64,000 nt of DNA from Atopsyche davidsoni. Lineage: Eukaryota; Arthropoda; Insecta; Trichoptera; Hydrobiosidae. The position numbers and the translations under genes are program-made. Position 1 is the first letter of the stretch; every line of letters begins with the position of its first letter. The notes beneath the pieces were generated by a model, which worked only from the letters and a program-made list of their open reading frames with translations, searched no databases and was not told where the DNA came from. Below are positions 1-14,200 of this stretch, in pieces. Location: positions 13,244,001-13,308,000 of the forward strand of contig JAILWY010000009.1 of NCBI GenBank assembly GCA_022113835.1, read 5' to 3'.

Positions 1-3000
1 GGACGGCGACAGATTTACTGCTCGCGGGGCAGGATACTGGTTATTTCTGTTGTGACCTTTTTGGTGGCTTTTCTGATTGGCGCTTGCATTTAGAGTTGTG
101 TTCGATAAAAAAGCGGATTCATTTCCTATTGTTTGTTTATTTTTTATACAAACTTGATATCCTTTAAGTATAATGATATCAGAATTCTCAGAATAGTATA
201 TTATTTTTTAACAAAATTGTATTATGAAAATCTTTTTTATTTATTTGAAATCAAATTATCATAAATATTATTTTTCTGGTAAATGTCAATCGTATTCGTG
301 ATATTAAAATCCAAGAAGTAAACAGCAAATTTATCAGTATTATTTAAATTTTAAAATTATGATCAATAAAGATAGAGCTTGTAATCTTTCGCTTGATTTA
401 CGTATAAAATGCGATTAAATTAATGGTTTTTTTGGATTTAGTGCTTCTTGGTCAAAAAATGTGTTTACCAGTTTTGAGCGCTAATGCGATTATGTGCGAG
501 AGTTCATTTATTTTTGGTCTGGTCAATGAACGAAACGCACCAACGCGGCACAAAGTGCCACAGTACAGTGAACGTCCCTAGAAAACCATCAGACTGTACT
601 AAATACTTTATCTTAAAAAGGGATTGTCTTATTTATTTAAAAATAATCATACCACTAGGTACTATTTTAAAGCTCATAGGTGAGGATAATTTTGATAAGT
701 TGCATGTATTTGGAATTATAAACTTCTATTGACATATATGCCCAAAGTAATTTCATTGTTCTCGTTTAATAGTCATTCATCGTAATTACACAATCCTTAG
801 GCATAGTGTATAAAATATCGCGCTCTTATACTCGCGGCCTTGTTTCTCCTGCGATGTCATCATCGTCATACGACCCGATGTGACCTTCAACTCTTATTAG
901 TTTACTTTAAACTCACTCGGTTGATTCAAATCTACATGGGATATTACCCACGTGGCCTTAAACATTATTTTGACAATAATAAAATTATCACACGATTAAC
1001 GGAATAACAATTTGAATACTTTTGCATGACTAAATAATACGTGTGTTTAAAAACAATCCAAAAATATGTAACAACTCTTGGAATTATAGCCTATTCGTTT
1101 GTTTTTAATATATATATAATATTAAAATCATTAAGAATATATAAGCGTCCACCTGACATTAGCGGCCTGTTCCGAGAACCGAATAAGGAATCGACGGTCC
1201 TTCCTGCTGATAGAGCTGCCAGATTGAAGGTCTTGTTTTTAGAAACGTATACAAATTAATGGCTTGATTTACTATGTAGACATCCACAATGTAAACAATG
1301 TTCAATTAACATGCATTCGCATTGCATTATGCACAATGTTAACAATGATATTTAATTGCACCGGGCTGCAGCGACCGCCGTTAAAATTACGACACTCGAC
1401 AGTGGTGTACAGCAGAGATTCTCGTGAACTGAATTTATTTTATTAACTGGTACGCGAACTTTTTCTTGAAGACCCGTAATGACAATCAGTAAAAACTTTT
1501 TTATGTTCCTATAATACTTACGTATTTTTGTTTGTCAAATATATTATTTAATTTGATTCGTGTGTTATAATTGCATTATATGTGATATAATGACAACAAT
1601 GTTGTCTTTATATACAATGTATACTTCTCTTCGTAAAGTATTGAAGAAAATAATGAAACTATTTGTTCTGAATTTTTATAAAAGGGAATCGGTGCCCTAC
1701 AAACTACAAAATGATACTGAAATGTACATAAAATATCGACAGAACAAATTCCCATCAGCCAGATAAAGTTCCCAAGATGTACGCGTATTCATATTTTTTA
1801 TGCGACAGAAGGATACGCCTCTGGGCCGGTTCCCCGGAAGAATCCCGTCACCTTGATCGCGTTCGTTATTGTCGCACGGCATTGGAATCTCGCCTTATTT
1901 ATATGGTGGATAACGCTAACGGAGTCTTTAAACACGAGCGTTATTTTTAGGATGCCATTCCCGGCTATCAAGCCTGCCCCGGTCCAGCCGTGACCCCGGC
2001 GAAGCGCCGCCTGCCTATATTTATTTCTTAGTATCATTGATATTTGTAAATATCCCGCGGAGCAAAAACAAGGCAAATTATGTCACCCAAAAATAAATCT
2101 TGTGATATTTTGGCTCAAGACAGACCTAGTTTACGTTATACTAATTATACCTGCAAATATTAGTATGTTGGCATGTGGAATGGTATAGTTTAATACTCGC
2201 CCGATCAGAACACTTCTTGTTCCCTAATACCAATACAGAATAGGGAAAAATATATATTCATGCTCGCAGCGTATTTCGTAACTATTTGCGCCCAAAGGTG
2301 AAGTGGATCGAATTAAAAATCTATGGTTCTTAAACGTACGGGTAATATGTGAATGTAGTTGGACGGAGTGACATTTCCGTCGGTGTGTAGACGTAGACCA
2401 CTTGACAATTACTATTTTAGGGCACCGGCTCTAAATAAGATTACGTTTCATTTTAATTTGCTAAATTGAAGTTAGACCAAAGATTGTCATTGAAATAATA
2501 GGGTCATTTAATATTTCGAATCGAATGGTTTCCGCGTGTCATTTCCCAATAGTCGTTAAATCGATTGTCGTTAAATTTTATATCTTAACATAAATCTATT
2601 GAGACATATTTTTATGGAAATAATTTATTGAGTAATATTGAACTCTAAAACCAAGTTCTTTTTAAATTGTTTTTTTTGTTAATTATGTTTTTTCGTTATT
2701 TTAAAATTAAATAACTTGGATAAATTATGAATTGAACCTACGACCTCTATTCTAATTCAAATGACTATTTGTAACTTGGCACTGTTTACTAATAGCGAAT
2801 AAAAACTTTTAGTGTTTAAAAAAAAAAACCATTACCATGCATTGATTTTGTAAAATAAAAATTACACGAGCGTAAAGACATAAAATATTTCCTAGTGGCA
2901 GCAATGCTCATTTAAGAATCAATAAAGCTGATTTCTTAGTATCGCTATCTGTTTGACGTTTAAATTAAAATTATCATCGTTAATTGTTCGTTCCGTTCGG

Positions 3001-5067
3001 ATAAAGGTCCAGATATATCCGGAACGCAGTGGGATGTTTATTGTAGAGCAGGCAGCCGGAGTCAAGGCGGGTCACACGCCTGGGGTCCACGGACTGCTCC
3101 GAGAAACAACAGGACGTCTGGAGCTACCTTAACTAAATCAATCCTGACCCATAATATACGATAGGCCATCGCCAGCGTTCAAGGCCCAATAAATTAAATT
3201 TGATATATTTTATTTACCACGTTTATCGCTGCAATGATTTTCTTTACACTATAAAGAAACGCTTCATATAATTCAGTTTTATTGAGCATTGTGGCAACTA
3301 TTTATATCATATAAATGATGTTGGCATTGAGCGAAATGCTAAATGGTTGCTTTTTTATTTGTTTTGCGGCATTGAATTTTCTTTCATAATTTTTCTCTCT
3401 TTTTCTTAGGAATGATTTGTGTAGAGCTTGTAACCTTTGACATACAGCTTTGGACTTCGAAAATATTATCACTTTGTTTCATTGATAATAATTTATGTTT
3501 ATATATAGGTGTATCTCAATAGTTTCAATAATATACAAAACGTTTAACCTCTTTTATTTTTTTCAATAATGATAACCCAATTTTAAATAAAGCCAATTTG
3601 TTATTATTGCTTTTTTATAGATAATGTAGCGAAACACATAAATATGAATACGACTTTTCAACGCGTTTGATTAAAAAATATATACTATATATAGTAGTAG
3701 TTGAGTGTATCGAGTAATAGCGTTGTCATATTTTAGAATCACCCATATTGAGTTTAATTATTTGTTGTTACAACACGCTCAATTAACTGCAAGTGCTTTG
3801 AAAGTTATTGCGTTGTATACCCTTGAAGTATAGACAGCATATCATCATCACAAATTAGCTGCTCGTATGCACCAGACCGCATTGTATACTATTTCTAATA
3901 TAATATTCCGAGCTAAGACTACAATTCAAATGTCACAATTAACTACGTGCGGTAATTATCTGCTTAAATCTAATTTTCTTTGAGCCATGGAAAATTAAAT
4001 CAAATCACATGTAATTGCTACTTTTTATCCTTTCATAAGATTGACGATCACCAGTCTTTAAAAGACTGATTTCTATTTCTCTAAAATCTCGAACATTTAA
4101 AATTAACTCTCTAAATTGCGGAGCTTCTGTCACGTCATTTTTTTTACACGGGTCATGTAAAATATATAGTATAATTCACGATATTTCTTTCATTATTATA
4201 CATTGCACTTATACTGAAAATACATTATACTAAAGTTGCAAATTATTATTAATTTGATAATAACTGCTCTTCCGCAGAGTTAGTCGCTTATTAATTCGGA
4301 TTGTAAATTGATTTTTACAGATCGTTTGATACGAACTTATTTTAACACTTGCATGTACGAGTATTATAGTATTTAGAGAAATTGACTGCTTTGAATCGAT
4401 AATGGTATGTTTGAGGTATGTAAACAGTATAAGTTCGAATGGTTTTTTTTGCTTGATACCCGATTACAAAGATAATTTGTTTTTTACCGCAATACAGAAT
4501 TTACATTTATTAATAAATATTACCTATAAAATATGCGTACGTTATTTTAACCAGGAACTTATTCACACATTTTATTAATTTATGATTAGTATTTTTTTAA
4601 AATTGGAATATTAAATTTATGTTTATAAAATATCTAATTTTGGAATAACTAAACAAACCTTTTTTTATTTCGGTGCTTACGAATGAATAGTTTAAATTAA
4701 TCCTATCGTTATGAAGCTGCAACATTGGTATGCTTCCCATATCAATTTGTCTTCACCAATTTTGATCGCATCGATACTCTAAATCGATTCCATAAAAATA
4801 GATGTCTAGCTTCCGGTCCACAGTCCCCCCGTCACTTGGCACATGCACTCATTGTTGACAGTGACTCGCTGTGCGATGCCACCTTCGATCAATCTCTTTC
4901 GCACTAAATGTTCAATATCAGTCTCTGCAAGTACTTCGCAGATAGCGCTGCGTTACACTGCACTCGTACCCAAAACAGCTAGGACCGTCGCGTGTTAGTG
5001 AATTCAATTAGATTTGTGACACTCATCCGATGAAATATTATATTATTACTCGATTTTAAACATCGCT
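1..5067. other. AT-rich upstream region, no gene recognised
   Basis: No exon or RNA gene can be supported here. The short open frames are scattered, low in complexity and show no family motif. Two GC-richer pockets stand out against the AT-rich background, at about 1805-2010 and 3000-3130. The first carries a 92-residue open frame on the - strand (1798-2076) that I do not recognise. The region may contain upstream exons or enhancers of the TSC22-family gene that follows, but nothing in the bases proves it. Confidence 0.4.
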
Positions 5068-5136
5068 TCAGTCGCGTTCAAGCCGTGTCGTTATCGTTTA
5101 CAGTGAATTCGTCGCGAAAGACTACCACGCCCGAGT

Positions 5137-5249
5137 ATGACCGATCTCAGGCTGGTCATAGGCAAGAGAGTGCCGCCGGGGCAAAGCTACTCGCGCAGGG
5201 AGCTGAGGAACAACTTGCACAAGAACATGAATAAAATGCTGACCATGAG
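5137..5249 (+). CDS. bun: TSC22 gene, alternative first coding exon A
   Basis: This exon encodes 37 residues starting [20 protein letters not shown], rich in Arg/Lys, and ends with a partial codon AG at an AG|GTAATC donor. Joined to exon 15054, the split codon becomes AGT (Ser), giving Ser-Ala-Ser-Gly, which matches the residues preceding this part of the TSC22 core in other family members. A TCAGTC initiator-like motif lies at 5068-5073, so the 5' leader would be short. I do not recognise the N-terminal sequence itself. Assignment to this gene rests on strand, phase and order. Confidence 0.6.
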
Positions 5250-8200
5250 GTAATCTCCTTCTCGATGGCGTCCTGTCGTGACAGTCGACAGTCTCGTGGC
5301 ACTCCCTCCCACACGCACGTTCCGCTCTGTTTAATTTCCATTTTACAACAATACAACAGAATGACACGTGTGCGGATAGACCTGTATCGCATTACATAAT
5401 TTCTGAATATTTTTTTGTTCAATTGCTCTTCAAGTTTTTGTAGTTATTATTATGTTCGCATTTGAAGTGTAATCATTGACATTACTGTGTACCTGCTGTT
5501 AATTGACGATGTCATTACGAGTGGGCAAGGTCAACTCTAACGGGCGCTCGGTTACTGGTCGCCTGAAGACGCTTGCCGCTTGCAAAACGCCACTCGGCCG
5601 CGGGCGCTCGCCACGCACCAGCTGGCGCGGCCGCCAGTCCCGGCCCGGTCCCGACGCGTGCCCGACTCAGGCTAAATATAAACTCTGACAGTATTGTCAC
5701 TCTGACAGTCCATCTCCGAACGGCCAATTGTCACAACATCTGCACGGGATGATGCATTTTCTGGCAGCCGACCGCAACAAGGGAGCGAGATCGATATGTA
5801 AGAAATGATTGATCGAATATTTGGGGAGTTGACTTTTTGCGGATGTTGTCACTCCCGGTTTGAGCTCTCGCTGTCGGGTCTCGCTGACGTCCTCGGTCTT
5901 TGCGCACTCGCTCTCATTATCGAACGAGACAGTTCCATTGAGAATCGATAAATCAATAAATTGCTAGCGACGATCGGAGAAGCGCTGACACTCGCGTGCT
6001 CTCTGTTTTCTCACTGTCGGCAATGCGAGAAGGTCTACCGACCGTATTCCCATATAGAGTCCTTGACTAAAACGTATCCCATTACGCTCTCTGTTTGCGA
6101 CCATGCGGTTTTCCTATGCGGGTCCGCATACTACGGGAGTAATTTGATATCAACCTGTCGTGAAAGAGAACTGCGTTCCGTGATATGAGACTGCTCGATC
6201 GATAGTCATCGTCGATCGCGCTTACCGTGCGCACACTCGCGGAGCCTCTCGCTTATCTTTCGATATTAAAATAATGATGGTATATTGAGCGACACCTAAT
6301 CGACGCCGCTAGTAGATTGCCACCGCTCAGCGCCGATCCTTAAGTGGCCGAATTGTCTCGGACGCGTACGCGCCGCGCTAACGACAATTATTGCAATTGA
6401 TTTAGTTTTATTGTCCGTCACGGACGCGTTTTAGCAGCATGAGCGTATCGATTTTTTAGTGAGCTGTTCGTTCTCAAATAGAGTCGGTCCGAACCGCCGA
6501 CGATTCATCCGCGCGAAGTCGCCACCGCCGTCGCTTCCTCGGCCGGACAGTTTCGTCTCGATCGCTGACCGCGCAGCGTCTCCGCCGGGGCGACCGGCGA
6601 ACGCGCCGCGAAAAATCCTCAGATACCGCGCAGCGGGGTTACGTCACCCGAACTCGGCCATGGAGAGGTACCCGGCGCCTCTGGCTCTGCACAGGCGCGG
6701 CTCCACGCCCAGCCTGGTGCAGTACGCCACCATCAACGCGCAGATCATCAAGGAGCGCTCCTCCCCCTCCCTGGAGGTCATCTCCGCGGGGGAGGCGGAC
6801 GACGAGCCTCCCGAGATCGACGACCGCGTCTTCATGGATGGCGCGAAAAATCTATCCAAATCGCAGCCCGCGCTCAATATCTTGCACATCACCAACATCC
6901 GCGGCAGGGTGAACTTGTTCAACGTGACTCCCGGCAAGCGCCAGGGAGGCGGGAAGTCCCTGGACAGCTCCCGGCGAGCCAAGAGGAAGGAGGAGCGGGC
7001 GCGAGCGGACGCGGAGCAGTGGGGACAGGCGCTCAAGAGGGCGGCCAGCCACGGCGGCCTGGACATGGACACGGACGCGGACGCGCCGCCGCCCACGCAC
7101 GAGCGCATCTACAACCGCCGCAGCACCTGGTGCCACGGCCAGTATGTCACGCGCGCCGCACGCCGCACACCCGACTCACCCATCTCACCCAACTCACCCA
7201 ACTCACTCAACTCACTTCAATACAATCTCTTCGTGATTGTTTTTATTTTTCTATCGGGTGTCTGATATCTTATCTCGATTAATTATTTTACAACCACCGA
7301 CTGTTATCAACACTTTATTCTTCAATTGTTTATTTTATCATTTTAATTACAAGTGCATACATTTTCTACATTAGATTCATGATATTAAATTATGAAACCG
7401 TTTTGTGTATGAATTACAAGATAAAAATTTTGTTTACAACGTAGAAGCTGTAAATTTGAAGAATAATTTATCAATTAGCTTTTTCTATTGAACTAGTTTC
7501 TAGGTATATATGTCGAATTACAAAAATGGCCGCGATGAGGTCCCCGGGAGGTGCGCGGCCAGCAGCGCCTCTTGGAGATTCATATTTCGGTGGTATTAAT
7601 CACCTCCGCGGATTTCGCTGATTGGCGAGCGTGCTCGTCCGCGCGGGGGGAGGTCAGGAAGATTGTTGGCGCTCTTGTTGACCGCTTTTGAAAAATGATA
7701 AGGATTTCGCGTTTTATTAGTCTCGCCTTTGCCTTGGAAATATTTCAAATATTATAATTCAACCACGCAAACGTGCGCTTAGCTGTCTCCCTTTATAGTT
7801 TATGGGCGACTCTGCACTTCATCTTCGCTTCTCCCATTTGCTATGATATTACTCATTTTTACCGACTTGGAACACACATTAAAAAATATAATTACTAAAT
7901 ACTAGCACTCTAAGCAAATTATCGTTAGTCCTCAGTTTTAAAAATATATACATTATAAATCACTCGGTGTACCTGGACATTGTTATTTGTGCTAAAAAGC
8001 CAGTATCTCAAATTCGCTATCGACTTTTCATATAGCAATGACGCAAAAGCGGGGTACCGTTATAATACTTTAGCTCTTTTCCGAAGATTATTTTTTTTTT
8101 ATCAACTATTACAATATCGAATGTATTGTTCTATTTTTTGTGAATATTTGAAATTGTGGTTTTGATAAATGTTACTTCACACACTACGCGCGTCTCATGT

Positions 8201-11200
8201 GGAAAACTACACTCGTTTGAGATCTCGGTGCTCTCAAATGAGTCACAATTTTCACTGTGCGCGTATGTTCTTTATTTTCTCACGATGTCGACATTTGGTA
8301 CAGCAAAATGCGGTAGCGCCGGCACCAGGCACACGCGACTCACGGCCAAAACACTCGCGGCCTTATGTGACAAATATGTAAGCTTGAGGTTAAAAAACTA
8401 AGCAACTCGTCCTCTAAAATAAAACTCCTCTATTGGGTTTCCGTTGTGTTCGCGCTCACGTGATCCCGCTTGCGTAATTTTGTTTTTCTTCTTCCCAGTA
8501 CAATTATGCATGATTTTCTCTGCAAATTTCGTACTTATGTGCGGCGGTGACACCGCTCGCAACAGTAGATTGCCGTCACGTGCTACAAACAAAGATCCTC
8601 GGGTTCTCTGCCAAGTGTCATCTCGAGACCTGCCCGCTCGTATCGCTCCTCTCTCTCTGCCGTATTGAAATTGTCGAACCGGTATTTCACGTTTCTTTGT
8701 AAATACACACGGGAATTCGACTCGAAGCCTCCGCCATTCGACAGCTCGCTTCTCCGGGACGAGCTCTGCAGTTCCCCGGACCGCTATTTCGCGAGATATT
8801 TATATTTTTTGTTTAATTGAATTAAATTTAATCTCCACCTGCAATTTTCCCGGCAAACGCGCAAGAGCGCGGATGAAATTATGCAATGAAAATTGTGTAA
8901 TAGTAAAATTGGCTTCCTTGTGAGGCAGCGCGGCTTCAGCTGGGCCGGTAGTAAGCTGCGCGCGCAGCGGGGCGCGGGGGCGGGGGCGGGGGCGGGGCGC
9001 GGGTCCCCCCTCCCGCCCCGCCGCGCCGCCCGCCGCCCGCCGCCCTCAGTCGCGCGCCGCCTTCGCAGTGAGCGTCACGTCAGTCGTCCCGCGAGAGTGA
9101 GCGCCTCGCCAGGTGCACGAGTCGAGTGTAGTGTCCCATGCAGGCGCCCAGCCCGCCCAGCCCGCCCGTATCGATCTAGCGCGCCCGCGCTGTCGCCGCC
9201 GCGATGCAAGCCAAGCTGATGAGCGTCCACTACCCTTCCATCATGAACAAGCAAGACCTCCTGCGGGAGGTGGTCGTGAAATACATCGACTATTTTTACC
9301 CACTGTGAGTAGCGCTCGACCGCGTCTGACGGCCGCCCTTCGCTTGTCACGCCGGGCCGGGCCATCTGCCTCGGCGAGATTTATGCTCTATGGCGATATA
9401 GTCCCGCGAACGGAGAGATATCGGTGTTCACGCCGAGCTCCGCGGCAGCCCGGCCCGCACCGGCGCCGCCTGCGAATCCGCCTGCGAAGCCGCCGGTCGA
9501 CCATTTTCTTTTTTCGGTCAAGCGGTGGATCCGAGATGTTGTGTTCTTGTGTTTAAATTTTCTTCAGAGAAAGCAGTGCGGGCACCCAAGTTGTATTATA
9601 AAACCGCAGATCGGGAAAGTAAAGCGACGCTCATGTTTCATTGTGAAAATCTAAACTGCGAGATATCTTCGTCACATTTAAAATTTCTATCATAGCTTTC
9701 GCTCTTTTCGATATACGCTACACATCAGCCGATGATCATCGACATCATAAAACTACCCCCGTTTTGTATAGTTTATAGTCCAAATTTATAGCCTTGTGGC
9801 ATTGATGCGGACCCTTTTTTGATGGGTACATCTGCACCATAAAGCAGAGCAGTATCTCGAACCCGTTGTGCCTCTTAATCCGCTTTCGGCGCAGGCCCAT
9901 TCCACACCGTGGCTTGCCGAACCTGACGACATGGGAAGATTCGTTTTGATATTGTTTCTTTTTGAATTACATTTTCGGAGAATTGTTTTTTTGTCATCTG
10001 CGGGATCATTAGCGCTCGCGGTCAGTGCTCGAGCATCACCTCCGCAAAACCCACGACGAGGCGGCCGGCCTGCAATGCGAGCCGCCCGCTGTTACCCTCG
10101 AATTAGTCACTTCTGTGTCTACAAAATTGCGGCTCATCGATTACCCGCCGAACAAAACCGCCAAAGAATTTTATTCTGTTTGTGCCTGTTCTCATTCAAT
10201 GCACATTGGAAAATCCCAAAAGGAACTCGAGCATTCGGAGCCACAGCCGCCATCGCGCGAGACGAGCTTTAAACACCGCCCGTTTGTAACCTAAAAATTA
10301 AGTATTTTTATTTAAGATTTCAAACAGCCCCTGAATCCCTAATTACCAGTTAAACGTTAATCTTAAAGGCTTGTTGTATTTCATATTTTTGATAAAAACA
10401 TATTTTATTGCCTCATGAAACATCCTATATTACTAAATGAAATTCCAAATCTTGACATTATTTTTTGTCAGTAACAGACAGCGAATCCACGTTTGCTGAT
10501 TAAAATGATTGTTGATGATGTGTTTCTGTAAATATTTTTTTGTGCGATACAGTTACACTTCTGAGACACTCGATCTATGGAAATCAGCTGAAGCATTAAC
10601 AAAACGCTTTTAATATGAGAAGCACGTCAATTTGTTTAATTTATAATATACACCCAAGTCATAATGCATTTAAAAAATAATAGTATTTTCATTGAGATTG
10701 TACTTCTCCTTGTCACAGACTAAATTAAGTACACTTGAATTGCTTTTAATATACACGAAGATGTTTTAATCTTCAAATTTACCGGCCGTGAAGTTCACAT
10801 CCGATATTTCGAATAAGCCTGTGTAATCTGAGTCGAGGTTCCCTCTGTGAAAATGTACCGTCCGAGATTTCGTCTGCCATGTGCGGTCGGATTTCGGTCA
10901 CGGCGTGCGCCGGGCATGTACCGTGCTCCGTCACCGGTCACGCCACGTGCTCCTCCGCTCTCCCCGGGGACCCGGACCTGGCGGTGCCGCGCCGCCCTCA
11001 CCTCGATAGCCGGCCGCCACAGACAGACGGAAGACTCGCGTCTCGCAAAGCGATAGCTTCGGGTCTCGACGCGTTCATTATATCTTTGACAGACACTTGG
11101 CCGTTCTGTTCGGTTGTATCTGAGACAAAAACCAGTTATCTGTCGGTAATTTTGATCGATTGGGAACACACGACTTTTTACACCAAACATACTTGTGTTA

Positions 11201-14200
11201 CGGTATATCAATATATGTAAAAATAAATCCCCTAATACTGGCATATAATCCATCGCACAATCGATCGTTCATGTTGTCGATAGCGACTTGAATAATGTGC
11301 ACAGACATTTACTGTAACAACGTTGTTTTTGCTCATTTCGTTTTGCGGTCATTCTACTCCAGTTTCCTTTTTTTTTTATTTTTCAAGAAACACTGACCAT
11401 CTCACCGTGAGGCCAAATCTTTATCGTTTCGCCAACGCGACCGAGTTCAATCTGAAAATCCAAACTGAGAGCTACGCAAATAAACACGTACTTTAAATAT
11501 CTTTGTACTGCACGCACAGCGCGGCCAACTCAATAAATTATTCACGTTTTTCTTCGGATTTGTATATCCCCTACCAAAACAACGTTTTGTCTCGTTTCTG
11601 CCGGTCCAAACAGTAAACCCACGCATTTCAAATGTGCATTTGAAATTCACAAACTGAAATCATTCATTCACATCGTTTTTATTTAAATCACGTTGTTCAG
11701 ACCATCTTATTTTTTATTTTTTGCATATTTGCATTGTCGGGTGCTTTGATGCCCCCCGTTTAATTGAATGCGTTCACTTTAATAATAATTAGAGACTTCT
11801 TGTCGTCTAGTTTGGCTTCCTAATGCCTCCGTGTACAGTTACTTCCACTGTGTTTGTTTGCAAAAAATCGCAAACCAGACCCGACGCGAAGTGGTACACG
11901 ATATGGCCGCGTGATGCCTTCTTCGATAGGGAGATTATTCTGAACGCCGAGTTAAATATAGAACGCTTTCTGAGAACGGAGAAGGCATATGTATTTATTT
12001 AAACAACGTTGCCGATATTGACAACCTATCGAAGCTTCCATAAGTTTAGTATTATGTTAATTATAGATTTATCCTACATTTATACATCAATGTTAATTGA
12101 GACTTATCTTTCTGGTCCACGTCGCACAAATGACACATCGTGAAAAACTGAACGTCGCATAGTTTAAATATTTTCATAAGGAATTTGTCACGTAACGTAT
12201 TTTTTCTTTTTTACGCCAAAAGCTTTCTCGAGGTCGATCCTCTTCAAATAACAATAAGCTTAATTTGTTTGCGCGCGTCGGGTTTGATTTTGTTTTTGAA
12301 TTATTCAGGTTATGCGGCGCTCGCCGTCGTCGGGTGTCGTGCCTGAGTTTATGTAATGTTGACACTGCCTTTTGATTTGTTTGAGTTGTAAAGTCTGTTT
12401 GCTGGCAGCTCTCGGCTTTTGGCAATAAAACATCCTTTTAACCCCGATTGCGCTACACACAGATCTGATGTCGGAGGGAATTTCTCTACTAGATTTAAAA
12501 AAAACCAACATCATAAAACACTGTTCCAAATCACATTGCTTTGATTTGATATTATATTGATCGTTGAAGCTTTCCAGGACTAAATATGAAAAATATAAAA
12601 TCATTTTTTGTTTATGAGTATAGTTTAATAATAATTTATATTTTCGAAATTAACCGATCAAACTACACGTATGGTTAAAATAATCAGTTTCTGCGCGGAA
12701 TCGTCGGTCACAGTCGGTCAATCGTTCTACTCTTTATATGCGTCCATGTAAGATACAAGATTCGCCAATTACTAACTCATTGCGAGTCGTTCACTAACCC
12801 TGCGGAGAGTGTCGGCCCGGTCGGGCTCGGAGCTCTCTTTGCATTGTGTACATTTTCACAACATTCTAGATACAGCGCTCCATTACAAAGAGTCGATTAC
12901 ACCGGAGCCCGCGGGGGGTATCGAATCGGACGCGAGTCCACTAATAGAATATCTCCGGCGCAAGCGAGCGCGCGACTCGGCGCGGACCGAATCCGACGGA
13001 AAACTCGGCCTCCGTCCGGCCGACCCGCGCCTCACAGATTGCCACCAAATCAGGCGTAACGGGAAACTTTCTCCGCCTCTCGGCCGTATTGTTCTGTCGC
13101 TCCGCGCGAACCGGCCCCGCTGGCGCCGGCCTGCCTTTATGTAAATCACGAGAAAATGAGTTTCCTCGGCTTAATTAAATCTCGATAGCCATTTGTGCCG
13201 CTTCATCTGGTAAACGAGAACTCGCCTTTGTCCGAGCAACGCCGCTTAGTTTTGTTATAATTTTCATTCGTCTCGCGACGCATTAGCTTTGTCGATATAC
13301 TCTGCAGCAAACGCGTTCAAGTAAATATGAACAAAAACGCAAACTGCGGAATCCCCGGGCGCGGGACCTCGCTCGCTCCAGTTGCGGCGGCGGGTCTATG
13401 GTACATTCCAACGGGCACCTGAACATTTCTGATCGCCGCTTGTCATTCTCTTCCTGCAACCGTAATGTCGCGTGCGTCGAGTGCCCGCCGGTGCTCGCCG
13501 GTGCTCGCCGGTGCTCGCCGGTGCTCGCCGGTGCTCGCCGCGCGGCCACTTCTGTCCTCGCGGAAATTACATCGCGGGCCTTCTCCGCTCGCAGCCCGCC
13601 GCGGGCGATTCTTTTCGAGCGAATCTCGCGCTATCTGCCATCCGCAGCCGCAGCGCACGCAGCCCGCCGAGGAAGAGCGATAAACTTTACGCACCCGAAG
13701 ACTTCGCACTGAAAATTCTCAGATTGTATATTTTATAACGCGGCGTAAAAGTTACGATCGTTCAATAAAATATGTTATTTTAACGCCTCGAATATTGGGT
13801 AACGCGCGACCGACCGGCTCCGTTGGAAAGTTAGCGTTTGAACTCGCGGGCGTTCCGGCCGATACGGAGAGTATTTGCCGCATTAAAAAAGAAATGGATT
13901 TCCTGTGGAACTCGAAAAGTAGGTCCCCGCGAGAGTGACGCAATGCCCGTCCGATATCTGCTCGAAATTTAGAATGTATTTTATTGTGTGCGCGCGGAGC
14001 CTCGGGTGTCCGAATGCCGGTCAGCGTGTCGCTCGTCGTTCTCGATGTCCGCCGATTTCCCGGTCCCGAAAACCACGGTTCCAAAAAAATATCACGACAG
14101 TAAACCGACGGAGCAGCCGTCAGAACTTTTTAACTATTTGTACCACCCTGGCGTGCTCGCGCCGAGTACATCAAAATTATAATCGTTTGTACAACCCAGT

